Shown here: positions 52,557-64,000 of the stretch, in pieces
Layout: every line of letters starts with the position of its first letter
How positions within the stretch are numbered: position 1 is the first letter of the stretch
NCBI GenBank assembly: GCA_963281255.1
Contig: OY725490.1
Location: forward strand, 620,001 to 684,000
Length of the DNA: 64,000 nt
Reading direction: 5' to 3'
Source of the DNA: Aphrocallistes beatrix
Lineage: Eukaryota; Porifera; Hexactinellida; Sceptrulophora; Aphrocallistidae
The notes under the pieces: generated by a model
Told to the model about the DNA's origin: nothing
What the model saw: the letters and a program-made list of their open reading frames with translations, nothing else
The model's database searches: none
Made by a program: the position numbers and the translations under genes

Positions 52557-53405
52557 GCGTTGTTTGTGTCATTATTTGTTTTGATTCTTATTATTTACTA
52601 ATTAAAATTTGTGATATCTATCTCTGTATTTAAATATGATTTGCCATTACGAACAATTCCATTTAGAAATACGGTCAAATATCTACATCCCACTTATATC
52701 GCCAGGATTGGCAACAACAGACATTAATACAAACTTTGGAAGGGCCAAAAACCTCACTCAATTAAAGTAAAGAGATTAATTTAATTTTGAACTTTTTCTA
52801 TAGTTCTTAAACTAATGAAATTCCAGTGTTTCAATATTTCAGTTAGCTTTGATTTTATTGACCAAAAGAAAGAGATGACACTTTACTCTATGCACAAAAT
52901 TAAGTCAGAATCACACTCTAAACATGGAATTTGAATGACTGAAATCTAAAGAATTGTTTTAAACTCAATAAGATACTTTGTTTCTAACCCCAAGCATATT
53001 AACATGAGTGATATAATTACCAGGTTCAGAGAAAATATGCAATGGATCCACTTTACTTCATTGTTGAGTTAACCAGGTGATTATTTGGGACACAAACTTT
53101 TAATTAATTGCAGACAAGCAATTGGTATGTAGAACTAAGTGAATTCAATGGTACCCTACCTACCTGTGTTCACCATATTGTTTACATATTTGCATATCAA
53201 ACGAGTATCCTGGGGAAATTTTGTATTCATCTGTTTTATCTTTCTCAATGGTTACCTTAGTTTAACGATGGTATTTGTATTCTTAGCTAGCTATTGAAAA
53301 TCTCATATTCTCCTTCCATCATAATTACAAAATGTTACGATATCACATGTCTTTACACTGCTGCCACTAACTCCTCCTATGCAACCTGATTAGTTATACG
53401 TAACA
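52557..53405 (+). repeat. NHL 3' flank, block 'E' and block 'C' fragments
   Basis: A 3' flank to about 52800. Sequence related to 26880-27130 lies at 52950-53160 and block C at 53255-53405. Block C is cut at TACGTAACAGCACGACAC and joins the leader of copy 15, so a deletion removed the promoter of copy 15. Confidence 0.55.
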
Positions 53406-53465
53406 GCACGACACTTAGGTTCATTCACAATACTATACTATTACCAATCTTCCAAGTTGAATAGA

Positions 53466-54348
53466 ATGGCCTTAGCATTTCGCGATCAACAACCTGTCGA
53501 CCACTTAATAGCTGTTGTGAAGGAAGGTATCGCTCCTGGACAACTCTGGTATCCTCATGGCGTCGTTGTATACCCAGCCTCTAACCACATATATGTCGCT
53601 GAGTGAGGTTTCATTGATACTTGTAGTTTAGGGAGAGTGTCGATATTTTTAGAGTCGGGTGAGTTCCTAAACAGCTACACTCACGAGCACATGAAAATAT
53701 TATGGGGTATCGCCATATACGGGAACAACCTGTATGTGACGGACTGTGGGGTTCACGCTGTGTTTCATTTGAAGATATATGCTGACTTCCGTCTGGTGGC
53801 TATGCAAGGAAGCAGAGGGTCTGGTATCGGACAGTTTGATGAACCCCGCCAACTCTCCATATCTACTAATGGAGATGTGTACATAGCTGATAAAAACAAC
53901 AACAGAATCCAAATCCTAGATAGCTCTCTGCATCCGATTAGAAAAGTTACACATCCATATATGCACTCGCCTTTTGACGTAAAATTAACAACAGAAGAAA
54001 TGTACGTACGTACTTAGTTGCGATGATCCTTCTTGTATTTATGTATTTACTCATCCCGGACATAAGATACGCTCTCTCATTAGATGTGGTTTTAGAATAA
54101 GAATGCAGGTAACTCGGCCCTTTTTCTTCTGTCTCGACACCGAAAAGAATTTAATTATCAGCGATTTCTGTGCTCACCAGATCAAGACGTTCTCAAACGA
54201 AGGAGACCTCCTCCATACGATAGGAGAACAAGGACAGAAAGTAGGAATATTTTATTATCCTCAAGGATTAGCTCTGACTTCAAATCAAAACTTAGTCACT
54301 GTGTCCGGTAACAGTAACTACAGGCTTCAAATATTTTCTTCTTTATAA
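53466..54348 (+). pseudogene. NHL-repeat gene, promoterless with stop and frameshift (array copy 15)
   Basis: The leader word TTCATTCACAATACTATACT is kept, but no TATA box precedes it. From the ATG at 53466 (MALAFRDQQPVDHL) the frame hits TGA at about 53604, where paralogues have the Gly of AEGG. It continues in the same frame register from about 53637 (RVSIFLESGEF) to a second break near 54003-54015, where GTAC is duplicated (TACGTACGTAC). The final blades run to 54348. Clearly dead. Confidence 0.85.
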
Positions 54349-54699
54349 GTGTTGTTTGTGTCATTATTTGTTTGTTTCTATTTGGTAATTAAATTTATAT
54401 CTATATCTTTCCATTTACAAATAATTTGCCATTACCACCATGTGGAACTAAGGTCACATAACTACATCTCACTTCTATCTCCAGGAATGGCAGAGCGTAG
54501 CATTGAAATTGTTGTGTTGCTTGATTTTATTTGAAATTATTTCTTTTTTAGGTCAGGTCAAGAACTGACATTAAAACAAAATTCCACTCGAGTTCCGAAG
54601 AACGAAAAACCTCACTCAATTAAAATAAAGTGGTTAATTTGATTTTTAACAGGTTCTGAAATTTTAATCACTATTTACATCCCCACTTACTATGTCCGA

Positions 54700-55195
54700 T
54701 AGCCTAATTACATTCCTTATCAACAGACACGTCACTATCTTCAGGATGAACCTGATTAGATGCTACTGAATCACAGAGATAATCTGTGTGACATATCTGG
54801 TCTCTGTGACACCAACACATTCCAGAGGAGACAGCTGTCTAAATAGACACATGCGAGAACCAATCAAGAAGCAGAAAGCTTTCTAAACTCAGTTCTAACT
54901 TCTCTCTCAGCCACAGAAGCAGTACAGACCTGAATGAACTACAGCTGCTAACTCCTACTGTCAGCAGCTGTTGGAGACGGATGCGTTTAGGGAGCAAGCA
55001 ATGGCTGTGACTCTAATTCCATCTCTCAGCCTCGAATCACATACAAGACAGTGTCCGGTGTAAATGGACCTCTGGTCACATTGGACCATGTCAAGTTCCC
55101 TAAATTTGCTGAGATTGTAACACTCACATTGGCTGATGGATCTATGCTTTCAGGACAAGTGCTGAGAGTAAATGGCGGCTAGACCATCGAGTAGG
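54700..55195 (+). pseudogene. V-ATPase subunit B 5' end, longest relic
   Basis: The leader (one of the two CCAAT words reduced to AGCCACAGAAGC) runs into a reading frame [20 protein letters not shown], then [20 protein letters not shown], then GQVLRVNGG and a TAG at about 55180. This shows that the two fragments seen elsewhere were one exon in the parent gene. A donor-like GTAG|GTGAGC follows at 55194. Confidence 0.78.
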
Positions 55196-55404
55196 TGAGC
55201 AGATGAGTTCATATATTTTAACACCTCTTTAGCGGGATGGAACGGTTGCTTTAGCATATACACAGGGATGTACTCGTAAGCCTAATGGTTGATAAATCTG
55301 GATAGAAGCACCCTTGAACAAAGCTAAATGACTCATCATATATTTGCATAGCTGTACCCCAAGATAGACTCGAATAGAATTCATTCTCAATCTTATTGTT
55401 GAAA

Positions 55405-55766
55405 CCAAGGCTGGATTTGGTTAACAAGTTAACCGGCTAACCGCCGTCAATCACTGTTAACGGTTAAGAAAATTTTGAATCGGTTAGCCGATCTGCTTTA
55501 TTTTCTAAATATTAAGACTAATTTCGTTGCTTTTTCGATGGAGATTCATGAATATTAGTTCTAAAATTTTGATATTACAATATTATTTCTATTTTACTAA
55601 CCAAATAGTATATTTCGAGACCATTGAAAATTGTTAATTTTCAATATCTGGTAAAATATTGGTCCACAAATCCATATTTATACTAATTAATGTTGACATC
55701 GGTTAACCGCCCTGGAGGAAAGCAAAATAACCGACCCCGAATATCGGTTAAACAAACCCAACCCTG
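55405..55766. mobile_element. hAT-type MITE (CAAGGCTGG ends)
   Basis: 362 bp, the reverse orientation of the elements at 6871 and 9026, with flanking TTGAAAC on both sides (55398-55404 and 55767-55773), possibly GTTGAAAC if the last G is shared. This copy has the clearest boundaries of its family. Confidence 0.82.
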
Positions 55767-55794
55767 TTGAAACATTGATGACCAATTTTCTTAT

Positions 55795-57365
<1,571 letters not shown>

Positions 57366-57920
57366 GTTGTTCAAAATCGTCACAAATGACAAGGAATTGA
57401 TTAGTAAGCAGGAGTCAATCATTTTAAACTCTTAAAAGTGTAAATTGAAACATCTATTTATTCCATCGAAGCAAGCATTCTCCTCTATGCTGGTGTTCTA
57501 TGCAAAGATTTCTATTGAAATATGTTTATTATGTAAATATTCAATCATTTTAGCTTGGTTAAATCTTAATATTCAGTTCGAAATTAAAATACATGATACC
57601 CAGCATGAGGAATGAGTGCCATGTCAATGGATATATGCATTAAGTAAAGCTTTTTAAAAAGTTATGTTTGTTTATTACTTTACTAATAAAGTGTTTATTG
57701 AGAAACTTTTTAGAATCAGTATTATATATTTTGATTTCTATAATGCACAACATAAATTGATCATCTCACTACTGATATACTTAGTACTATATCCGTATGA
57801 ATTTTAAAAGGTTGTTCAGCGATACAGAGACACAATTCTAGCACATATTGCAATGAAAAAGTATTGTTAATTATTACGATTTGTAACTTAATCCTTGTAA
57901 TTACTGGTGCACTGTCCCAA
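57366..57920. other. Upstream region of NHL copy 16
   Basis: Matches 27900-28200 and 38200-38480 to about 57620, then the upstream flank shared with copy 17. No gene seen. Confidence 0.5.
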
Positions 57921-57991
57921 TATAAATAACCATACGAGACTCTTGTTCATTCAAATTACTATCCTATTAACAATCTTCTAAGTTGAGTAGA
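57921..57991 (+). promoter_or_regulatory. Core promoter and leader of NHL copy 16
   Basis: TATAAATAA at 57921-57929, 71 bp before the ATG, with CCTTGTAATTACTGGTGCAC upstream. Confidence 0.65.
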
Positions 57992-58864
57992 ATGGCTGTT
58001 GCATTTCCCCCTCCACAGCCTGTGGACCACTTAACAGTTGTTGCGAAGAAAGGCAAAGCTCCTGGTGAGCTCTGGTCTCCTCATGGTGTCGCTATAGACC
58101 CAGCCACTAACCGCATATATGTCGCTGAGGGAGTTTGGGCTTCAAATTTCCCGAGAGTGTCTTTATTTTCTAAGTCCTGTGAGTACTTAAACAGCTACAC
58201 TCACGAGGAAATGAAAGCATTATGGGGTATTACCATACACGGAAACAACATATATGTAACTGACTATCTAGTACACGCTGTGTTCCACTTGAAGATAGAG
58301 GCTGACCTCCGTCTGGTGGCTAGGCTAGGGAGCAGAGGGTCTGGTTTAGGACTCTTTGATAATCCCAGCCAACTCTCCATCTCTACTAATGGAGATGTGT
58401 ACATTGCTGATAGAAACAACGACAGAATCCAAATACTAGATAGCACTCTACATCCGATAAGAGAGGTAACACATCCATCCATGTACAGACCTTATGACGT
58501 AAAATTAACGATGGAAGAAATGTATGTCATTACTTCAGTTTCTTCCCCTTGCGTGCATGTGTTTAATCATACCGGACATAAGATACGCTCTATGATCATA
58601 TGTGGTTATGGTGAAGCACTGCAAGTAACTCAACCGTTCTTCTTCTGTCTTGACACCAAAAGTGATTTAATTATCAGCGACTGTTTCACTCATCAGATCA
58701 AGATATTCTCAAATGAAGGATCCCTCCTCCAAACTATAGGAGAACAAGGACAGCAAGTAGGAATGTTCTATCTTCCTCGTGGATTAACTCTGACTTTAGA
58801 TCAAAAATTAGTCACTGTGTCCCATAGCGATAACTACGGCCTTCAAATTTTTTCCTCTTTATAA
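57992..58864 (+). CDS. NHL-repeat protein (array copy 16)
   Basis: A 290-residue single-exon NHL propeller starting MAVAFPPPQPVDHL, shared only with copy 17. Its blade-1 loop is the most unusual in the family (GVWASNFPRVS, with Pro replacing the Ala or Thr seen elsewhere). Blade 2 has VTDYLVHAVFHLKI and the loop before blade 5 is CGYGEALQVTQPFFF. All blades and the promoter are intact. Confidence 0.87.
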   Translation: MAVAFPPPQPVDHLTVVAKKGKAPGELWSPHGVAIDPATNRIYVAEGVWASNFPRVSLFSKSCEYLNSYTHEEMKALWGITIHGNNIYVTDYLVHAVFHLKIEADLRLVARLGSRGSGLGLFDNPSQLSISTNGDVYIADRNNDRIQILDSTLHPIREVTHPSMYRPYDVKLTMEEMYVITSVSSPCVHVFNHTGHKIRSMIICGYGEALQVTQPFFFCLDTKSDLIISDCFTHQIKIFSNEGSLLQTIGEQGQQVGMFYLPRGLTLTLDQKLVTVSHSDNYGLQIFSSL

Positions 58865-59039
58865 GTGTTGTTTGTGTTATTTGTTTGTTTCTATTTGATT
58901 CCTATCAAGAACTGACATTAATACAAAATTCGAGTTCGGAAGAACGAAAACCTAACTCAATTAAATCAAAAAGGTTAAATTAATTTTGAACAGGTTCTAG
59001 AATTTAAAGATTTAAATTGTGAGGAAGAGTTCTCATTCG

Positions 59040-59790
59040 CCTCTGCCAGACAAGTGGTTTAGCAATGGCATTTGCATTCTTAGCTAGCTTTGGAAGATCG
59101 CATAGCCTTCTCCTACCATCATAATTACAACATGTTATGATATCACACGTCTTTACACTGCTCCACTAACTCCTCCTATGCAACCTGATTAGTTACACGT
59201 AACAGCACTGTGCAGTATTACACTGCAATAGTTGAAGATAAGAGAGATTAGAACATTTTATTTGTCTTAGAGTCAGTGTCTGTGTTGAGAACTTTGTTTA
59301 TTTACGTCAGTGCGTATAAGCAACTAGCATTGAACAACTAAGTTCTATCTCTGTGTGGATATATTGTTATTTAAAATTAGTGTGTCATTTGTCTGTATTA
59401 TTGTTTGATCAGTTCTGGATGTCACTCACTGAACTGGGATATGTACGTCACTTAAGATGGACCCAATTCCATAAGTGGCAGCAGTGCTATTGTATTTAGT
59501 TCCCAATTAAACGTTGATCGCCATCTATTTGTATTTAGACTTCATTACCATTACTTCCATATGGAACTAAAGTACATAGCTACATCATACTTCTATCTTT
59601 AGGAATGACATACATAGTTAGCACTGATAGTATCGACTTCTGTATTCCTGATCCTACAGCACTCACAAACCAATAGTTTCCTACTCTGTTACCGTGTATA
59701 GCAGACTTGAGGATACTTAAGAGTAGTCTGATGTCATCAGAAGAGCATGTGTCACTGTATCAGCTGTTTGTGGAGGGAGTGGTCTTGATA
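59040..59790 (+). repeat. Array flank blocks 'C' and 'D'
   Basis: Block C (59060-59345) and block D (59345-59790) follow a shortened NHL 3' flank, without the V-ATPase leader found behind other copies. Confidence 0.6.
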
Positions 59791-60190
59791 CGAATGATGA
59801 CGTCATAACAGAGTGTTGAGTCATCATTTTTGATTATAGTTGAATCATATGTGAAATATATTAATATACACACTATTAAAATTTCAGCCTTATATATATC
59901 ACTTAAAATGACTGAGTTATGGTCGAAAAACTGAAATTTCTAATTATGAAAAGGTGACAATGACATCATCATTCAAATTGAGCTTACATTCAGGATTAGT
60001 CGACTTAATACAAAGTAAATTTCTGTTACAGTTCTGATTTCATAGATGTAAAAATAGACAAATGACAATCCAGCGTACTTAGTAAGAAAGCGATGTATTG
60101 TTTCTCTAATATCCCAAAGCGCCCACTGGGTAAATATGCGGATACGCAGTGTCTGCAAGCCGCGCAGTGCAAGCAAGCGAAGCGAGCTTG
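59790..60190 (-). mobile_element. GC-rich-ended dispersed element
   Basis: The first part (AATGATGACGTCATAACAGA) matches the interior of the SorCS intron element. The end (AAGCCGCGCAGTGCAAGCAA) matches the GC-rich end at 4518 in reverse complement. It lies directly upstream of the flank of copy 17. Confidence 0.6.
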
Positions 60191-60322
60191 TCAGTATGAA
60201 TTTTAAAAGGTTGTGTAGCGATACAGAGACACAATTCTAGTGCATACTATTGCCATGAAATAGTATTGTTAATTATTTCGATTTGTAACCTAATCCTTGT
60301 AATTACTGGTTCACTGTCCCGA

Positions 60323-60393
60323 TATAAATAACCATACGAGACTCCTGTACATTCAAATTACTATCCTATTAACAATCTTCTAAGTTGAATAGA
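60323..60393 (+). promoter_or_regulatory. Core promoter and leader of NHL copy 17
   Basis: TATAAATAA at 60323-60331, 71 bp before the ATG. The upstream sequence matches that of copy 16. Confidence 0.62.
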
Positions 60394-61258
60394 ATGGCTG
60401 TTGCATTTCCCCCTCCACAGCCTGTGGACCACTTAACAGCTGTTGCGAAAAAAGGTAAAGCTCCTGGTGAACTCTGGGTTCCTCATGGCGTTGGTATTGA
60501 CCTAGCCACAAACCACATCTATGTCGCTGAGGGAGGTTTTAATTTCGCGAGAGTGTCTATATTTTCAGAATCTGGCGAGTATCTAAATAGCTACACTCAC
60601 GAGCACATGGAATCATTATGGGGTATCGGCATAAACGTTAACAACGTGTATGTCACGGACACGAGGGTACACGCTGTGTTCCACTTGAAGATAGAGGCTG
60701 AATTCTGTCTGGTAGCTAGGTTAGGGAGCAGAGGGTCTGGTATCGGAAAGTTTGATCAACCCCGCCAACTCTCTATCTCTACTAATGGAGATGTGTACAT
60801 TGCTGATAGAAACAACGACAGAATCCAAATACTAGATAGCTCACTACACCCGATAATAGAGGTAACACATCCATCCATGCACAAACCTTGTGACGTAAAA
60901 TTAACGACTGAAGGGATGTACGTGCTTAGTTCCGTAGATTATCCTTGCATGCATGTATTTGATTATACCGGACATAAGATACGCTCTATAGTCACATGTG
61001 GTCATGGTGAAGTAATGCAAGCAACTCAACCGTTCTTCTTCTGTCTCGACACTAAAAAGGATTTAATTATTAGACTGCTTCGATCACCAGATCAAGATAT
61101 TCTCAAATGAAGGATCCCTCCTCCACACTATAGGAGAACAAGGACAGAAAGTAGGAATGTTTCACTATCCTCGTGGATTAGCTCTGACTTCAAATCAAAA
61201 CTTAGTCACTGTGTACCATAGCGATAACTACAGCCTTCAAATATTTTCTTCTTTATAA
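60394..61258 (+). pseudogene. NHL-repeat gene, frameshifted chimera (array copy 17)
   Basis: Starts MAVAFPPPQPVDHL like copy 16. From blade 3 on (NNDRIQILDSS, YPCMHVFDYTGHKIRS, CGHGEVMQATQPFFF) it follows copy 5, including the 3' flank. Near 61070 ATTATTAGACTGCTTCGATC replaces the copy-5 ATTATTAGTGACTGTTTCTC, a net loss of two bases that diverts the frame to a stop at 61110. The rest of blades 5-6 is present in another frame to TAA at 61256-61258. Confidence 0.82.
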
Positions 61259-61895
61259 GTGTTGTTTGTGTCATTAGTTGTTTGTTTCTATTTGGTTCCT
61301 AATTAAAATTATATCTATCTCTTTCGATTTACGATGATTTGCCATTACTTCCATGTGTGGAACTAAGGTCACATAATACATCTCACTTCTATCTCCAGGA
61401 ATGGCAGAGTGTAGCACTGATATTTTTGTGTCACCTGATTTAATTTGAAATTATTTCTTTTTTAGTCAGGACAAGTCAAGAACTGACATTAAAGCAAAAT
61501 TCAACTTGAGTTCGGAAGAACGAAAAACTTCACTCAAATACATTAAAGAGGTTAATTTAATTTTGAACAGTTTCTGGGAATTTTATCTCTATTTGCTTCC
61601 TCACGTATTATGTCCAATTGCGTAACTACATTCCTTATCAACAGACACTTCGCTATCTTCAAGATGAACCTGATTAGATGCTACTGAATCACAGAGATAA
61701 TCTGTGTGACATATCTGGTCTCTGTGACACCAACACAATCCAGAGGAGACAGCTGTCGAAATAGACACATGCGTGAACCAATCAGGAAGCAGATACCTTT
61801 TAAAACTCAGTCCTACCTTCTCGGAGGCGTTTAGGGAGCAGCAATGACTGTGTGAGTGCTGGGGGTAATGGAAGCTAGACCATCGAATAGGTGAC
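61259..61895 (+). repeat. NHL 3' flank and deleted V-ATPase B relic
   Basis: Nearly identical to 13664-14250. The V-ATPase leader follows but is internally deleted: CTTCTCGGAGGCGTTTAGGG joins to GTGCTGGGGGTAATGG, which retains only the ends of the coding relic, then ATCGAATAG|GTGACG. Confidence 0.6.
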
Positions 61896-64000
61896 GAGAT
61901 CAGTTTATATATTTTGACACCTCTTTAGCGGAAGGGAACGAATGTTTGAGCACACACACAAGTATGTATTCTTAAATCTAAATTTTAATTCATCTTTTAA
62001 AAGCGCTCTCTAACGAAGCTGAATGACTCCTTCTCTTCATAGCAGCACTACAAAAATATTTGAATGGAATACTTTCCCAATCATAATATTTAAACATCAA
62101 TGTCGTATTATCTTACCGATAAGCGTTTTACTATTTTAAATTATGAATCAAATCTAGTCAAACCAAATCAATCAGTGCGAGTTTTGAACAAACAAACGTA
62201 AAATTATATCAAATATTGTCTAAATAATCTTTAAAGTAATATAACAGAAGCGGCCTTGTATTACCCCGATTTCTCTCTGGAATTTAAAGTATGGCAAAAT
62301 CACATACATGACTATGTTGAGAGTAACGATTCTATTCACGTTCACTATATTTCACGGGATTACCTTTATTAATTAATTAACCTGCGGTTGGCTAAGTGAT
62401 TTTTTCTATTTATAGTCAGACCCCAAACTTGTATGGCTTCCCCACCCAAAATGGCTTAAACAAGAAATGACGCAACAAAACACCTCGCCAAGCGCTTATG
62501 TTAATTAAGTTAATGGAGCTTTGTATATCTGTTTTTAAGGTTACTAACCCAAGCCACAACAACTTTAAACAATTTCAATTTATGGGGACTGGCAATTGCT
62601 AAGTAAAACAAAGAGAACAGAACTTAAAGGCACATTGTAGCATAGTAATTCAAATCATATCGTTCATGACAAAAGTTCGCTTCTAACGAAGTAAATCCAT
62701 GTCATAAGATATCCATTATAACAAGGATTTGGAATTGACTTTAAGCAAAACTATCAAACGCACTTTGAAGTATGTCATATCTCCCACACACAGATCTCAG
62801 ATCTCATATTCTCCTTCCATCATAATTTCACCATGTTATGATATCGCATGTCTTTACACTGCTACCACTAACTCCTCCTATGCAACCTGATTAGTTACAC
62901 ATAACAGCACTGTGCTGTATTACAATGCAATAGTTGAAGATAAGAGAGATTAAAAAATCTTATTTGTCTTAGACTCAGTGTCTGTTGTTGATAACTTTTG
63001 TTTATTTTGTTCACTGCATATAAACAACTACCATTGTGCAACTAAGTTCTAAGCTTTTGATAAACAAGTACTAGAAAATACTACATCATCTGCAGAGAAA
63101 ATTAAGTTTATCTGATGTTTGTGTGTATGTTATTGTTTCTGTCTGCAGTGTTTCTAAGTCGATTTAGGCTGACACACTTTCAAACCAAACAATCATAGAA
63201 TGAACTGTTTCATGAGAAGCCTATCAAGTTCAATAGCCTTGTTAATTTGTTAAAAATTTGAAAATATACGGACTCCTTTGTTGTCGAATCATTGATCATT
63301 AGACGAGTCTACTATTAGTGTGGAAACACAGTATTCGTTACATAGACACGGTGCATTAACTAGAATTTTGCATAAATTCAAAATCATTTCGATTCAATAA
63401 TGAACATTAATTAGAATTTATACATCCAAGTGTTAAGATTCTAACAAATGCTCTCTTATTCTAACGTTTTAATATATAAGATTCCACTTTGAAAATCAGT
63501 TTAGCCTGAGTATTTGATTTTGGAGGAATTTAGTGTATATTAAGGCTAGTTTCATTATCACATTCTTTTCGGTAGATAAGTCGCTATGAACAGTTTAAAG
63601 TAGACTAACACTATCAAATTGGTGAGGTTAATCTGAGGACTATTTTCTATCATAAAAGAATGTTCTATCTATGTGACTTTGACGTATGACTCCAACACAT
63701 TCCAGCAGAGAGAACTGACAAACTAGCTTGATTGATTAACCAATCAAGAGGCAGCGAACTCCATTTCGACCTTCTCCCCTCAGCCAATCAGAACACAGGG
63801 AAGGGATACAGAGCTTACAGAACTACAGCCACTCAACTCCTACTGTCAGTAACTGCTGATTGGTGGATAATTCAAATTGAAAAATGGTCTTAGAAAATTA
63901 TATTTGCCTAAATACTTTCATTCTAAATTGTTTATGCTGAAATGTAATCATATTTATATTCTGTTTTTCTCATGCACGTTATCAATATATCCTTACAATC
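61896..64000. repeat. Duplicated flank blocks to window end
   Basis: Block F is at 62100-62230, block C at 62795-63055 and the diverged CCAAT block matching 12120-12545 at 63415-63900. No gene seen. The order resembles the sequence upstream of copy 5, so a further NHL copy may begin just past the window. Confidence 0.5.

Overview
This is a eukaryotic, almost certainly invertebrate metazoan, window. It is AT-rich overall and has spliced genes with very short introns (many of 52-64 bp), animal-type domain combinations (VPS10 plus PKD repeats, VIT plus VWA, EGF) and many small DNA-transposon derivatives. The TRIM-like coiled coil plus NHL-repeat style of one gene and the compact introns would suit a sponge, but that assignment is a low-confidence inference.

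The dominant feature is a same-strand (+) array of 17 NHL-repeat genes and relics between 2.8 and 61.3 kb. Eleven are open throughout (2867, 5927, 8082, 9958, 12791, 18688, 25092, 38835, 46833, 51711 and 57992), five are broken by frameshifts or stops (15420, 21733, 49592, 53466, 60394) and one is a 3' fragment (20868). Each is a single exon of about 286-290 codons coding for a stand-alone six-bladed NHL propeller without RING, B-box or signal peptide. The exception at 25092 also carries a TRIM-like coiled coil. Most share a TATA core promoter with the start ATG a fixed 71 bp downstream of the TATA box.

The array appears to be built from a larger duplicated unit. Downstream of many NHL genes lie remnants of the 5' end of a V-ATPase subunit B gene (a CCAAT-containing leader plus N-terminal codons). 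Upstream of others lie remnants of its penultimate or last exon (37187, 41220, 57170). The only intact piece is the pair of C-terminal exons at 717-1725. The ancestral unit was probably an NHL gene plus a V-ATPase B gene, with the V-ATPase copies decaying and the NHL genes retained. Two NHL genes look chimeric, implying recombination or gene conversion.

The array is interrupted by three unrelated loci. A 15-exon minus-strand SorCS/sortilin-like receptor lies at 28.6-35.7 kb and has about five PKD-like modules. A GC-rich inter-alpha-trypsin-inhibitor heavy-chain-like gene at 42.5-45.5 kb has intact splice sites but two in-frame stops. A truncated, multiply interrupted queuosine-salvage (QNG1-like) relic follows at 45.7-46.2 kb. 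A decayed EGF-repeat relic lies just upstream at 41.6-42.2 kb.

Intergenic DNA is largely duplicated flanking sequence plus MITE-type elements. Several hAT-type elements show 8-bp target-site duplications, two pogo/Tigger-like elements have terminal inverted repeats, and a GC-rich hairpin-bearing repeat recurs about five times. One hAT-type MITE sits directly against the TATA box of the NHL copy at 49592. A 200-base run of N at 28210-28409 is an assembly gap. Exon boundaries were placed by eye from GT/GC-AG signals and reading-frame continuity.
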